From: Dendrobium chrysotoxum | Lineage: Eukaryota > Streptophyta > Magnoliopsida > Asparagales > Orchidaceae | DNA length: 64,000 nt | Direction: 5' to 3' | NCBI GenBank assembly: GCA_019925795.1 | Contig: CM034311.1 | Location: 21,264,231-21,328,230 of the forward strand | Shown: one piece after another, positions 1-10,900 of the stretch | Position numbering within the stretch: position 1 is the first letter of the stretch | Layout of the letters: the number at the start of each line of letters is the position of its first letter | Notes under the pieces: generated by a model | The model's database searches: none | Told to the model about the DNA's origin: nothing | The model's input: the letters and a program-made list of their open reading frames with translations, nothing else | Made by a program: the position numbers and the translations under genes

Positions 1-429
1 GCAGAGAAAATCTAGGAAAATGGTGATGCAACTATTTCATATTAGATGTGTATTTTCTATGAAAGTATTTTTGGTCTCAAGCATAGATTAAGAAAATGAT
101 TGAATAATGGAATCCAAATACTCATTTTACAAGACTCTTAATAAAGAATAATTTGAGAAACTTTAGGCCATAAAAGGGGGTCAAGTGGAAACAATAAGGC
201 ATACAAAATTGTTGGAGTGGGATCCATTTCACTTAAAACTTTCAATGATATGGAAAGTGTAGTGTAAATTGTTTAAAATAATCGAGTTAATATGAAATTT
301 ATCTTTTTTAGGAATGTCGTACTTGAAGGGATGTACAATCAGGACTAAAACTAAGATTTTTATAGTGTTTAAAAATGCTCTTATGGTAGTGTAGGGCACT
401 AGAAGATATAGCCTTTACTCATAGCTAGC
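1..429. other. unassigned AT-rich flank
   Basis: No open frame, terminal repeat or recognisable domain was seen on either strand. It could be transposon-derived or part of a long first intron of the YABBY gene downstream. Confidence 0.4.
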
Positions 430-1935
430 AACATAATAATATAATCATATCTACTTCAAAATTTATATAAAGTGGTGTTAATAAGTTTGAATTAGGACAT
501 AAAAAACTAATGTCAAGTATAATAAAATGGGCCTGCCATGAAAAAAAATACTTTATTTCAGTCTATATGCCAAGTAATATATATATATATATACCCTACA
601 TTTATCTTAAGTACGTCGTACAATATCAATGCATGTATGTTATGTTCTCCATCAAATGCAATGCATCATGTATATCATGTAATTTATATTCATCATATAC
701 TATTATATCAATCTTATCAGTCTTATCAATTATGTTATATATCTGTATCAGTTATGTCCTGTATCACCTGTATATTATATTATACCATGTTGCTCATTTA
801 ATTTATTATGTATGCTTATATCATATGCATATCTAAGTAAGATTGAACATCTATCTAATTGTAGTACTTTTTTATATCAAGTCTTATAGGCCAATCCTAC
901 AAGAATAATCTCAACTATATCAGTTCTATTGTCAGTAATCAGTCTCATATCATATATCACAAATCAAGTAGCTTTTAATTAAGAAGTCGTTACTTCCTGC
1001 TCGTCGATCAGTATAATATATCATACTAGTCAATCTCCTTATACCTCTCTTTTCATATGACATAGGATTATACCATAAATCTTATTTAAAGAAAAGATCG
1101 TCGACTAACCCTCTTGTACAAGATAATATGTCTTTAGCCAATCTGAATCAGTCAATAATTATAGCCAACCTTTTTTGCTTTTATACATATTTTATAATAT
1201 ATATAATATAATAACAACATCATGGGTGCAATAAATGTAATAATCATAACATGCAAATTTATTAAATATACTTATCAACATATCTGTAGTATGTCAAAAA
1301 TGCATGTTTGACTCAATGAATAATAAATGTATGCATATCATATATCTAATGTAAAAGTAATACACTAACTCCTGACCATTTTATACTTGGTGTTACTCTA
1401 CTCATTTCAAATAAATTGATATATTTTCAAAACTAACTAGTAGGATTCAATATAAACTAGCCAAAATATCTATGATAATGATATCTATCGCATATTAAAA
1501 GTTATACGATAATAGTTCACAAAAATAGGAGATATTATATTTTTATTAGTTTCAAGATAGAGAAAATAAATCAAACACAAAGTCATTGAAAATATAGATA
1601 TGATTGATTAGAATATTTTTCACAACTAGAGCTATGAACAAAAATTACTAGGGAGTGACTTTCTCTCTCCACTTTCCTCCTTTCTTTTCTCCACCTCTCT
1701 CTTCCTCATATAACATGCATGCGAAAATGAGAGGGGAAGTCTTAGGGTGACTATTTTAATGAAATAGATTTAGATGTTCTATAAAAAATATTTTTTTTGA
1801 CCTAGCATCGCGATGCTTAAGACCCAAGCACTGCTACGCTCAATCAAATTCTAGAAAACCCAAGAACTTGGTGTCACTCCGCCCCACAACCACAGTGCCG
1901 TAATGCTCCCTCAGACATTTTTTTAAGGAATTTGG
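430..1935 (-). repeat. gypsy-type LTR remnant, copy 1 (family A)
   Basis: This is the most diverged of five copies of one dispersed repeat (others near 34.2-36.3, 36.5-38.2, 41.6-43.15 and 55.3-57.4 kb). Shared landmarks in order are a region full of TATCATGT-like words, a block with ATTACACC, TTTAAA and an ACCCTC/GTACA core (here 1,066-1,128), a pyrimidine-rich TCTCTC tract (1,660-1,710), and a GC-richer end with repeated GCACTGC-like words. Copy 3 lies next to a gypsy pol end and a purine tract on the minus strand, so the family is read as a minus-strand LTR. Confidence 0.55.
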
Positions 1936-2099
1936 TGAAATTGAACTTGAGGTTATTACAAGGACAAGTTAGAACCAAGGAAAAAAAAACATTTTAAAGG
2001 TAATTTGATGGAGTGAAGGGAATATACTGTGGTGTTTAGAACATATTTTTAGAGGTATTTTGTAAGTGAAGATTTAGAATTTAGTGAGTTTAAGATTTT

Positions 2100-3842
2100 A
2101 AATTCTTATAAGTGGCTTCAAGGTGTACACGAGAATAATAAATACCAAAATGAAGCTGAAGTGAGAAGATTTGGTGTTAACGTGGAGTCCATACATAGAG
2201 AATCATGATAATGAGGAGTTTGAACAAGTTTTAACAAACAAAGATAATGATATTAGAAGCTCTAGTATTCAAGATTATGATAATGATGGTCCTGAACTAA
2301 ATATTAATGATTATAAGTTTAAGAAGGAAAAGGGTCTACATATAAATAGTGTCATAACCAATGCTAAAATAAGCATACTAAGTATCTTTTGCTCCTGCTA
2401 TAACAAAGGAGGTAATTTAAGTAGGGCCCAGGACCATTAAGGAAGCCATCAAAAGTGGGAATGATAATTGGATTAAGGCAGCGATTGAAGGATAAAATCT
2501 CTACTTAGGAATGTTATATGCTTAAAAATTGGTTCCTAAGCCTTATTAGCAAAATGCAATTGGTTGTAAATGGGTATTCAAGTTGAAAGAAGATATTCCT
2601 AGGGTTGAAAAGCCTAACTATAAAGCTAGGCATGTTGTAAAATGTTTATATAATAAAGGGGAAATATATTTTACATTTTATTGATTGTCAATCACTTTAG
2701 ATTAAATTGGCTCCTATGATTTTCAACTTGAATATATAAAAGTGGCGATAACTTTCTTACGTAATGAACTCAAAGTCGATCTATATACAACACCTTCATA
2801 ATTTTGTTCAAGTGGAGAGGACGATCATGCATGTTTGTTAAGAAATCCCAATAGGGATTAAAATTATCCCCTAAAAATGAATTTTTTAATGAGTTCATGC
2901 TCAAGAGTGGTTTTAACGAAAGCAAATTTTATAGTTTTATGTATTAAAAGAGTGTATAGATGCTATGTTAGTATATCTTATACTGTATTTGGAATCATTG
3001 ATAGCATGTAAGAACAACAAAAAATCTATAAGGTAAAAGTATTACTATGAATAGAGTTTGGAATGAATTAATGATAGTGATCTAAGAAAAATATTTTGGT
3101 CATGCAAATCATAACTCATAGAAGGGAGAGGACTATAAGTGTATGGTATATAAGCAAGATACTTAATGAAGGATTTAATGAATTTATAAATGAAGGGTGT
3201 TGATGCAGTTTTAATTCCAATAGATAAACTCTTTATGCTCTCAAAAGATCAAATGCCTAAAACTAACGAAGAGAAGTTTAAGATGTGTAATGTGCCTTTT
3301 TAAAAGTAGTTGGCATTATAATGTATATTATGGTATCCTCAACTCCTAATTTAGCTTATTTATTAGCTTATTTAGTGTGCTTATGTCCAATACTAGGAGA
3401 GAGTATTAATATGCTCTAAAGTGGATCCTTTGATGTAAACTATTCATTTGGGATTAATTTTTTGAGGAGATAGATAGAGTTATTTTTGTGTTGTGGCTAA
3501 ATATGTTGACTTCGACTTTGTATGAAGTTTGGATACCATGAAATTACTTAATGGTTCTATGTCCATTATTTTTGGTATTACATGTAGTATGTTAGAAGGC
3601 AAACTTGCAAAATATTATGGCTTTGCCAAAAAAGAAGAGCAAAGTATATTGCAGTTACAATGGTCATCAGTAAAGCATTATATTTAAAAGATTTCATTCA
3701 AGAGCTAAAAAATTCTAATCGAAAGAGAATTACTATTTCTATTGACAACTAAGGAGCTATACATTTGACTAAGAATTAGTTTTTTATGAAATGAGCTAGC
3801 ATGTGAATGTGAAGCTAGACTTTATCAAAGATTTGATATGAA
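2100..3842 (+). pseudogene. Ty1/copia pol remnant (linker, RT, RNase H)
   Basis: The plus strand, read through many stops and frame changes, follows a copia polyprotein. An acidic, Ser-rich linker (ORF 2,171-2,440) is followed by the start of reverse transcriptase with the signature AIGCKWVFKLK near 2,550-2,590. Then come the stretch before the RNase H (MPKTNEEKFKMCNVPF near 3,250-3,300), and the RNase H itself with YVDFDFV, AKYIAVTM and a DN-stop-GAIHLTKN core near 3,640-3,780. In the last motif the usual DNQ has become DN-TAA, a C-to-T change. The copy is interrupted at its end by the G run and hAT-like insertion. No LTR was matched to it, so the lineage is open. It cannot be functional. 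Confidence 0.8.
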
Positions 3843-3867
3843 GGGGGGGGGGGGGGGGGGGGGGGGG
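3843..3867. repeat. 25-G homopolymer run
   Basis: Uninterrupted run of 25 G residues at the left edge of the hAT-like element, overlapping its terminal GGGGTGTCAA. It may be a true expansion or an assembly artefact; it could form a G-quadruplex. Confidence 0.95.
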
Positions 3868-4343
3868 TGTCAAAATAGGTTTCGAGTTAGGTTCAGGTCA
3901 AATCCAAAATTGACCTACTCATAACACATTTGACCCAAAGCTGGCCCGTTTGTCCAAATGGGTTAAAAGTTTAGACCCGAACATGACTCGAAACCAACCT
4001 GACTTGACATGTGTCGACCTACTTACTCGATTGAGTACGATGGGCGAGTGCGCACAAGTAGGCGAGCATGAGAGTGGGCGATCACGAGCAACAAGTGTGA
4101 GCACAACAAGCGCGGTAGGTGAGAAATTGTGACAAGTGCGATGAGCGCGAGCGGGCGACGTATGGGTCAAATGTGTTGCATTCGGGTTCGTGCTCGGGTT
4201 TATCTGAACACGGTCGAATATTTCAATCGGGTTGAAAAATTAAACCTGAACCTGATCCATTTGTTAAACGGCTCGACTTAAACCCAAAATTTTTGATTCG
4301 GATCCGAAATGGATTTTTGAGTCGTGTCATATATTGACACCCC
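3864..4343. mobile_element. hAT-like non-autonomous TIR element
   Basis: The segment is bounded by GGGGTGTCAA (3,864-3,873) and its exact inverse TTGACACCCC (4,334-4,343). It is GC-richer than its surroundings and rich in GACCCGAAC-like words. Plant hAT-superfamily short elements commonly end in (C/T)AGGGGTGTCAA, so I infer that superfamily. No transposase is encoded. An 8-bp target duplication is not visible; the left flank is obscured by the G run. It interrupts the copia remnant. Confidence 0.65.
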
Positions 4344-4861
4344 TACTAAGTCACTTCCAACAATAATTTTCAGCTTCTTCATGATGATCAGTTTGAAGCA
4401 AAGTCGAGGCCTTCGGGCATGTCAGTAAGTTACAACTGATAATAAAGATTCAATTAGAAGATTTGAGGGGGCTTAACTTTCTCAATATCAAGACGATAAT
4501 GTGGAAGAGTTTTAAAATGAAAGAGAAAAGACAACCATTAGCGTGATTGAGCTTTCTTGTGTTGCTTGAGAAACTTTTTGTGAATAGAAGAGTGTAAGTG
4601 CATCTCAAAATTTTTTTCTTTTGCTATCTCAGCTGTGAGTTGAGATCACACCGCCTCAAATCAGAGTCGATTCTTACTATATTCGTTGTTCTTTTTTTTC
4701 TTTGAAACTATTGTGCTTTGCAACAAGTGTAATATGTGATTCTGAGAGAAGCTGTGTAGTCTTGAGTTCTCGATAGGGTGTTTGTTTCACTACAATATGT
4801 ATACTTATACAAATGTAATTACCTACATACATATAAACATAAACATCTTCTTTAATTTCAG
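4344..4861. other. copia flank and end of YABBY intron 1
   Basis: Unassigned sequence after the hAT-like element, perhaps the 3' end of the interrupted copia element. Its right end is a good splice acceptor, TTTAATTTCAG, ending at 4,861 before the YABBY zinc-finger exon. No exon with the expected first CxxC pair of the zinc finger was found here. Confidence 0.4.
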
Positions 4862-4981
4862 GTAAATATTCCCAGCGACAATATGTTTAATATTGTTACA
4901 GTAAGATGTGGGCATTGTGCCAATCTTCTATCAGTGGATATGGGGTGTATGGCTCAAACTGACACACTGCAAAATCATCAG
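4862..4981 (+). CDS. YABBY exon 2: second half of C2C2 zinc finger
   Basis: Forty codons in phase 0, from VNIPSDNMFN to QTDTLQNHQ. CGHC is the second Cys pair of the zinc finger. Acceptor TTTCAG ends at 4,861 and donor GTACGT starts at 4,982. The exon is intact, with no stop codon. Confidence 0.93.
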
Positions 4982-7900
4982 GTACGTAATCGCTTATGCT
5001 AGTCTTGATATGTATCATGAATAAGATTTCAATGGTTTCTGCTATCTCAACACTACGTTCACTATCTCAGTGCATTCAAGCTTGCAGCTGTTGGAAAATA
5101 TTTGCTGTCAGCTTTAGGCTTTGTTTGGGAGATTATTTTTTTACTATTCTTAAAGAAATTTTTTAGTAAAAAATTTACTTTTTGTTGATTTATGTGAAGA
5201 TAACCAATGCGCTATCTGTGTAATAACTGCATGTGGATTTGATGGGGCTTTACTTTAGAAGGGATATGATATGAGTCATAGATTTATTTTCTCTTCCCCT
5301 TTAATTTTTTTTCTTTGTTTTTTTTAATATATTTTTTAATAATTAAAATTCACATAGGAGCCTACACATTAATTAATAAAAAAAGGTTACGCGACCTTAA
5401 AAGATCAAGAGCTCTCTAAAAATACAAAACTTAATGAGTCTATGATCCTATCTATTATAATAATTAAGAAAAAAAAAACAACAGAGGCAAAAAACCAGCC
5501 CTCAAAAGAAGAACCCAATCCAGAAATTTAAAGAAGCACCAAAAGTCAACAAAAAGAGTAATGACGTTGGAAGCGGGATGCACCAAAACAACTTGCTAGA
5601 GATAAACAACATGCATGCAGAGAAAACAAGTAAGAGAAAAGGATATGCTTGAACATGATCACAACAACACGAGCCACCAACTACATGAGGAGATAGGCTG
5701 AGAGAATTACATGCACAAACACAAACAGCATAGGTTGGAAACTGCAACCAAACCACATTAACCAAAAGATAGCTCCAAAAACCTATCCAAGAATAGGACA
5801 ACCAAGGCACCAAAGACAGGCAGCATAAAACAACAATAGGACAGACCAACTAAACCTTCCACAAACTCCCAAAAAATGCAATCTCCCACCTCCACCAGCA
5901 GTAACCCACCAACCCAAGCTACTGGCACCAAAGCATGGATCCAAATCGAAACAAGGCAACCCAAAGCCCAACAAACCCCCTTCAGCTAAGCCCCGCAGGG
6001 AGAAAGCCAAAAGAAGAACATAAGAAAATATCAGAAAAAACATTGCAAAAGGCATTTCACCATTTTTTTTCTTTTGTATTTCTTTTATTCTTCCCTGAAG
6101 CATTATAAAAACCAGCAATATCAATTTTCACAACATCAAAATTAACATTTTCTTGAGAATTATGAAAGCTACCAACATTCACTTCCTCGGCAATATTATT
6201 AGGATCAATGTTGTTAACACCTGACATTAACCAATCAGAATGGTTAACATAATTAGCAACATTATTAGGATGCTCGTGTTTCTCTTTTAGTTTGACATCA
6301 ATAGATAAAGGGGAGTAAGGAATGCTAATAATAGGCACTTTATTAGAAACATCCAAAAATCTGGAAGCATCCATAGGACAATGAAGACAGTGAGATTCAA
6401 GATCAACTATTTGATCCCCACCAACAGGATCAACATCACCGTCCAAATTCATTCCATCCATTGTAGGGGTTACATCCACATTAGGATGAATCGCTGGTAT
6501 CACCTTGCTCTCAAGTATAACATTGGTCGTAGGCAATAAAGTAGGAGTTCTGATTGGTAAATCATCCCTTTGGGCAGCAGAAGGAATATCAACATTATCA
6601 TTATTATAAGCCAGATCATTAGAAACAGGGAAAGCATGACTGATATTAGCATCGGTGAGGTTGGCATTAGCCATTTGCATAATAGGATCCTTAGGCATAA
6701 CAGGATTACTCTTCCTAAGATTTGGGTGCAGAATAAAACACTCATTTTTCGCATGGCCAAGGGTTTTACAATGATTGTAGAATGAAGGAACTTCTTCCAA
6801 AACCACTTTTTGCACATAGCCAAATTCCTCAGGTCTGATCCAAATGTTGCTTGGATAGTATTTGGAAATATCTAGCTCCACCAAAACCCTAGCAACCAAG
6901 GGCCTGGCATCGTGAGCAGTAGCGTTGTCCATTTTCAAAGGTCTACCAAATTGAGATCCTAACCCGTGGAGGATTCTTAGCGAAAATAAGTGAGGTCGTA
7001 GATCGGGGAAAGAGATCTAAATCGGCACGATGGGGATTCCCCATGAATGTCAAACATGAGTGACAATTTAACAAGCTTCATAAAACAGTTATACACAAAA
7101 TAAAATCGGTGAGACAATACTCTACTATAATCCAAGTCATTGGATAGTTTTATCAGCACATGATGAGCATCCAACAAAGTAATAGAGAAATCACCGAAAA
7201 GTTTGAGATTGGAAAAGAAAATTCTAATAAGATCCAGTTTAAGATGCGTATTAGAGAATTTACCAACAAGTGAAAAAGCAAAAGGAGCTGCCAATGCAAT
7301 GATTTCTTTCTCGGAGATCCACAAGGCCTTCAAACCACAGTCGATAGTTGCCTTGAGACCAGGAAAGGAAGAAGAAGCAGTAGATCTTGATAAAGCGTCT
7401 AATTTGAATGATCAAAATGTCGTATTACCAGTGAGAAAGCTGTGATCTAAGAGTTTATTTGCCATAAAAGCAAGAGAACCACAGAAAACCCGTAGAGAAG
7501 AAAAACTTCCCTGGAATCAGAAGATGATCGGGGACGTAGGCTGGAGGAGAATCGAGCAAACGCTCGAGAAAAGCCCGAGATATAGAATCAGAGAACAATC
7601 CGAGTGAAATGGTCGGATCATAAAAGATGGGGCGGCTAGGGAAAAGTCCTAGCAGAGCCCCAAAGAACCATTTTCTTTTTCAATTTTTTTCTTTGGTTTT
7701 AAAATGAAGTAACACAAATTTAGGACAATATTTTTCACATACATAATCCATAAAGGCAACATATTTTATGCATATTTTTATGATGGCTTGATAAGTATTA
7801 AAATTTTGTAAATTTTATTGCTTTGAAGAGGATTTTTTCACCACACTTCGAACTATGATATTTGTTAGGGCTATTTTTGTTAAAATATATGATATTTGTT

Positions 7901-10900
7901 GAGTTATTCAAATGAATTATATACAATAAAATAAATAAAGATATATTATAAATTATCATATTAGTGGGGATTGTCATCTATTTGGGATAAAATTTTAAAA
8001 AAAAATTTAAATGATTTATGCATGTATAATAGAGAGTATATAATACATGGATGAATCGGGCTTTGGCCTAGTGGTTCATATACCTTGACTCCTAATCATA
8101 TGTGCAATGATTCGATCTCTACTCCTTATATTGCACCTCATTATTTCCTTCGAAAAATATTAGACATATTTTGCATTGTGCTTCTATATAAATGGTCTTT
8201 CTCCTTTAGTGGCTCTTCTTTAAAATTTATAATTGAAATTATGCCACTTCATAAATTATATGAGATATATTTTTATCTTTCCAATAAAATATGCACAAAA
8301 ATTTATCTCTTTGTTTGAAAAAAATAAGATACTTTAGTTATTTGTACAAAATATTAACAAAAACATCTCATTTAACACTTTGAAAGATTGATTGAATGAA
8401 ATCCATATGCTTACCCCCAAATTGTTGAGATAACCATTTTTTTGTTTTTTGAAAGATAGAAATATAACAAGCCGTGAGGTCAGTAATAGATAAAAGGGCT
8501 AAAAAGATTAATAACAGATCGAAGTTCAGGTAAAGAGCTAATAAAATTTATCTAAAAAAATCTGATATTAGATTTAAGCTTCGTTTGGAACAGCTTTCAT
8601 ATTGCTTCTTAAAGTAGCTTTCTAGTATAAAAATTAAAAATTATATACAAAAAAATAGTTTTAAGAAGCAATAAAAAAACCGTCCCAAACGGACCCTTAA
8701 TGACCTTTATCTTTAAGTTGACAAGTTACTGTAAGCCTGATCAAGCATGATGATTTTTTCATAAAAATATGGCAGAATGATACCAAAACAGCCCATTTCA
8801 GATCTACCGGTTTTTTTTTTCCGGACAAATAGGCCAATTAAGGCAAATTCACACACTTCACATCCGCAAGAATCAAATTCAAAATCTCTTGATTCGAAGC
8901 CAAAGCTCCCAACCAACAGATAAAAATGAGCTGCATGGATCTACTTGTAACTTCCTTTCATTCAAATACATGAAGACACTATGATACATAGATTATTTTG
9001 GTGGCAGCAAATTCAGCACGGAATGAAATCTCTGGATCTCCATGTGCATTCGAGGCCAGTTTCTGAATGCAGTAGGGCATCAACAGTCAACACCGTAGAC
9101 GTTGGCCAACAAAGACTCTTGCCTAATCGCCGTAAGATCAACTTTTTTAAATTAAAATAAGGATAATTAATCGTGTTTTTCTTCTCTTTTATCTCTATTT
9201 ACAGAAGAGATTGATAAACTAATTATTTGATTACTACACAATTTTGTTTTAAGGTTTGTTTTCTTCCCATAAATGTGAGTTAATTTGGAAAAAAATCTAC
9301 ATAAGATTGCATAAAATATAATTTAATAATTTCTGATTCATATCTTTCTGATTCCAATATATATAGAAGCAATCTGGAAAATGATTGTTTACCGACGGAA
9401 TTTCCGACGACGTTTTGGTTTCGGTTTTTCCGCCGGAATTCCACCGGTAAATCCGCCGGAAATATTTCCGCTTGCCGAAATAAACTTTCCGATGCGCGAT
9501 TTACTATCGGACGAAATTTTAGCAGGAAATTCACTGGAAAGGGAATTTTATCGGTGGATTTCCATGGTTACCGGCGGATTTTGTCCGCCGGTAACAGGAA
9601 ATTTACCTTTCGTGAAGGAAAATAATAAACAATAAGGCTTCTTTTTGGACGGCTTTCTTACTGCTTCTAAAAATAGCTTTCTAATAATTTTTATATTAAA
9701 AAGTTGTTTTAAGAAGTAGTAAGAAAGCTGTCCCAAACAAAGCCTAAAACTTACAAAAAATCTTTCTTATAGAAGAATTAGCTTGTAATTAATCTAACCA
9801 TGCATTATTCTGCCTTTGATTCCTCTTTTTGGTGGTCTAAGCAGCACCGGAGAAAAGACAGAGAGTACCTTCAGCATATAACAAGTTCATCAAGTAAGTT
9901 CATAGCTTTGTTGCCATGTTAACGGGGATGTATATTTTTTTACTACTTGCCATGCTAACAGGGAGGAGATCCAAAGAATTAAAGCTAGTAACCCTGACAT
10001 CAGCCACAGGGAAGCTTTCAGTGCAGCAGCAAAGAATGTAAGTTTCAAGGTTTGTTAAGAGTAGCAACACTTCTATAAGGGTTTTTCAGCATTTTGAGCT
10101 CTATAAACCGGAATTATTTTTCTTGCATCATTTGCAGTCATTGTGTTGACCCGTAATTTGTTGTGCTGTTTAAAATGAAATTTGAGCAATCTTTACAAAC
10201 TAAAATTTCTTATATCTATCTGAATCCTACTTTATATTCTGTATGCTTTGTTGGTGGGTTAGGAAAAAAGAAATTTTTTAAAAATTTATTTATTTATTAT
10301 TTTTTAGGGGAAACCCACAAAGGGCCATACGTGTTAATTATCAAAAATTTATTACTAGTTCTGAAAGAGATCAAATGCTCACTAAAGTTCAAAGAACTAC
10401 AATCAAAAAAGAAAAAAAAACTATTAAGCCAATGATCCCAACTAATTTACAAAATCAAAAGAAAAAGAAGATAAATAGCTAAAGGCAAGAAGCTATTACC
10501 CAAAAATAGACCAAACATGATCCAACTTGGAATTCCAATGTAAAAAGAGCAACAACCTGCAAAACCTGCTAGAGCACCCCAAAAGAGAGCCGACAAGAAC
10601 AACAATGAAGCCCAACCAAGGTCCAAAGAATAGAACTTGCAAGAATAGAGAATACGACAAGAATAGCACAAAAAAAAATCAAAAGAAAAGGATACAGATA
10701 ATACTCCCCAAGAGGAACACAACTAAACCCCAGAGGAGATGAAAGCAGGGCCAAGAAAACCCCACCAACAACCACCCCGCAACAAACCAGATAGACAACA
10801 ACCAACCACCAAAACAACAACAACAGCCAACCTTCAAAACAAGGACCCAAGAAGATGAATTGTTTCTAAACACAATGCGCTTATATCAGAAGAGCCTAGG

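Larger units (their letters stand above)
4982..9007 (+). other. YABBY intron 2 (about 4.0 kb)
   Basis: Donor GTACGT at 4,982, acceptor TTTTGGTGGCAG ending at 9,007. It carries an ORF1-only LINE (antisense), a SINE-like piece and one Tourist-like MITE. Confidence 0.88.
9132..9841 (+). other. YABBY intron 3 (710 bp)
   Basis: Donor GTAAGA, acceptor GGTGGTCTAAG. Holds the GC-rich hairpin cluster and one MITE. Confidence 0.87.

Noticed and set aside
510..836. 108-codon Tyr/Ile/Ser-rich frame
   Set aside because: Comes from TATCATGT-type low-complexity DNA in LTR family A; similar frames appear in the other copies.
3919..4170. 83-codon minus frame in the GC-rich hAT-like element
   Set aside because: Element is non-autonomous; the frame overlaps another on the opposite strand and has no transposase motif.
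4700..4760. TGC-AAC-AAG-TGT (Cys-x-x-Cys) as possible YABBY exon 1
   Set aside because: No start codon, no family wording around it, an in-frame stop soon after, and no matching donor site.
5117..5200. GGCTTTGTTTGGGA start as a fourth Tourist-like MITE
   Set aside because: Only one end is visible; no inverted partner or TAA duplication.
5502..6124. Overlapping hydrophobic minus-strand open frames
   Set aside because: They lie in the G/T-rich 3' region of LINE copy 1, overlap each other in different frames and match no family; the composition explains the Leu/Val/Trp richness.
10447..10873. Several minus-strand frames rich in Phe, Leu and Cys
   Set aside because: Same G/T-rich LINE 3' UTR composition; mutually overlapping, no start context or domain.
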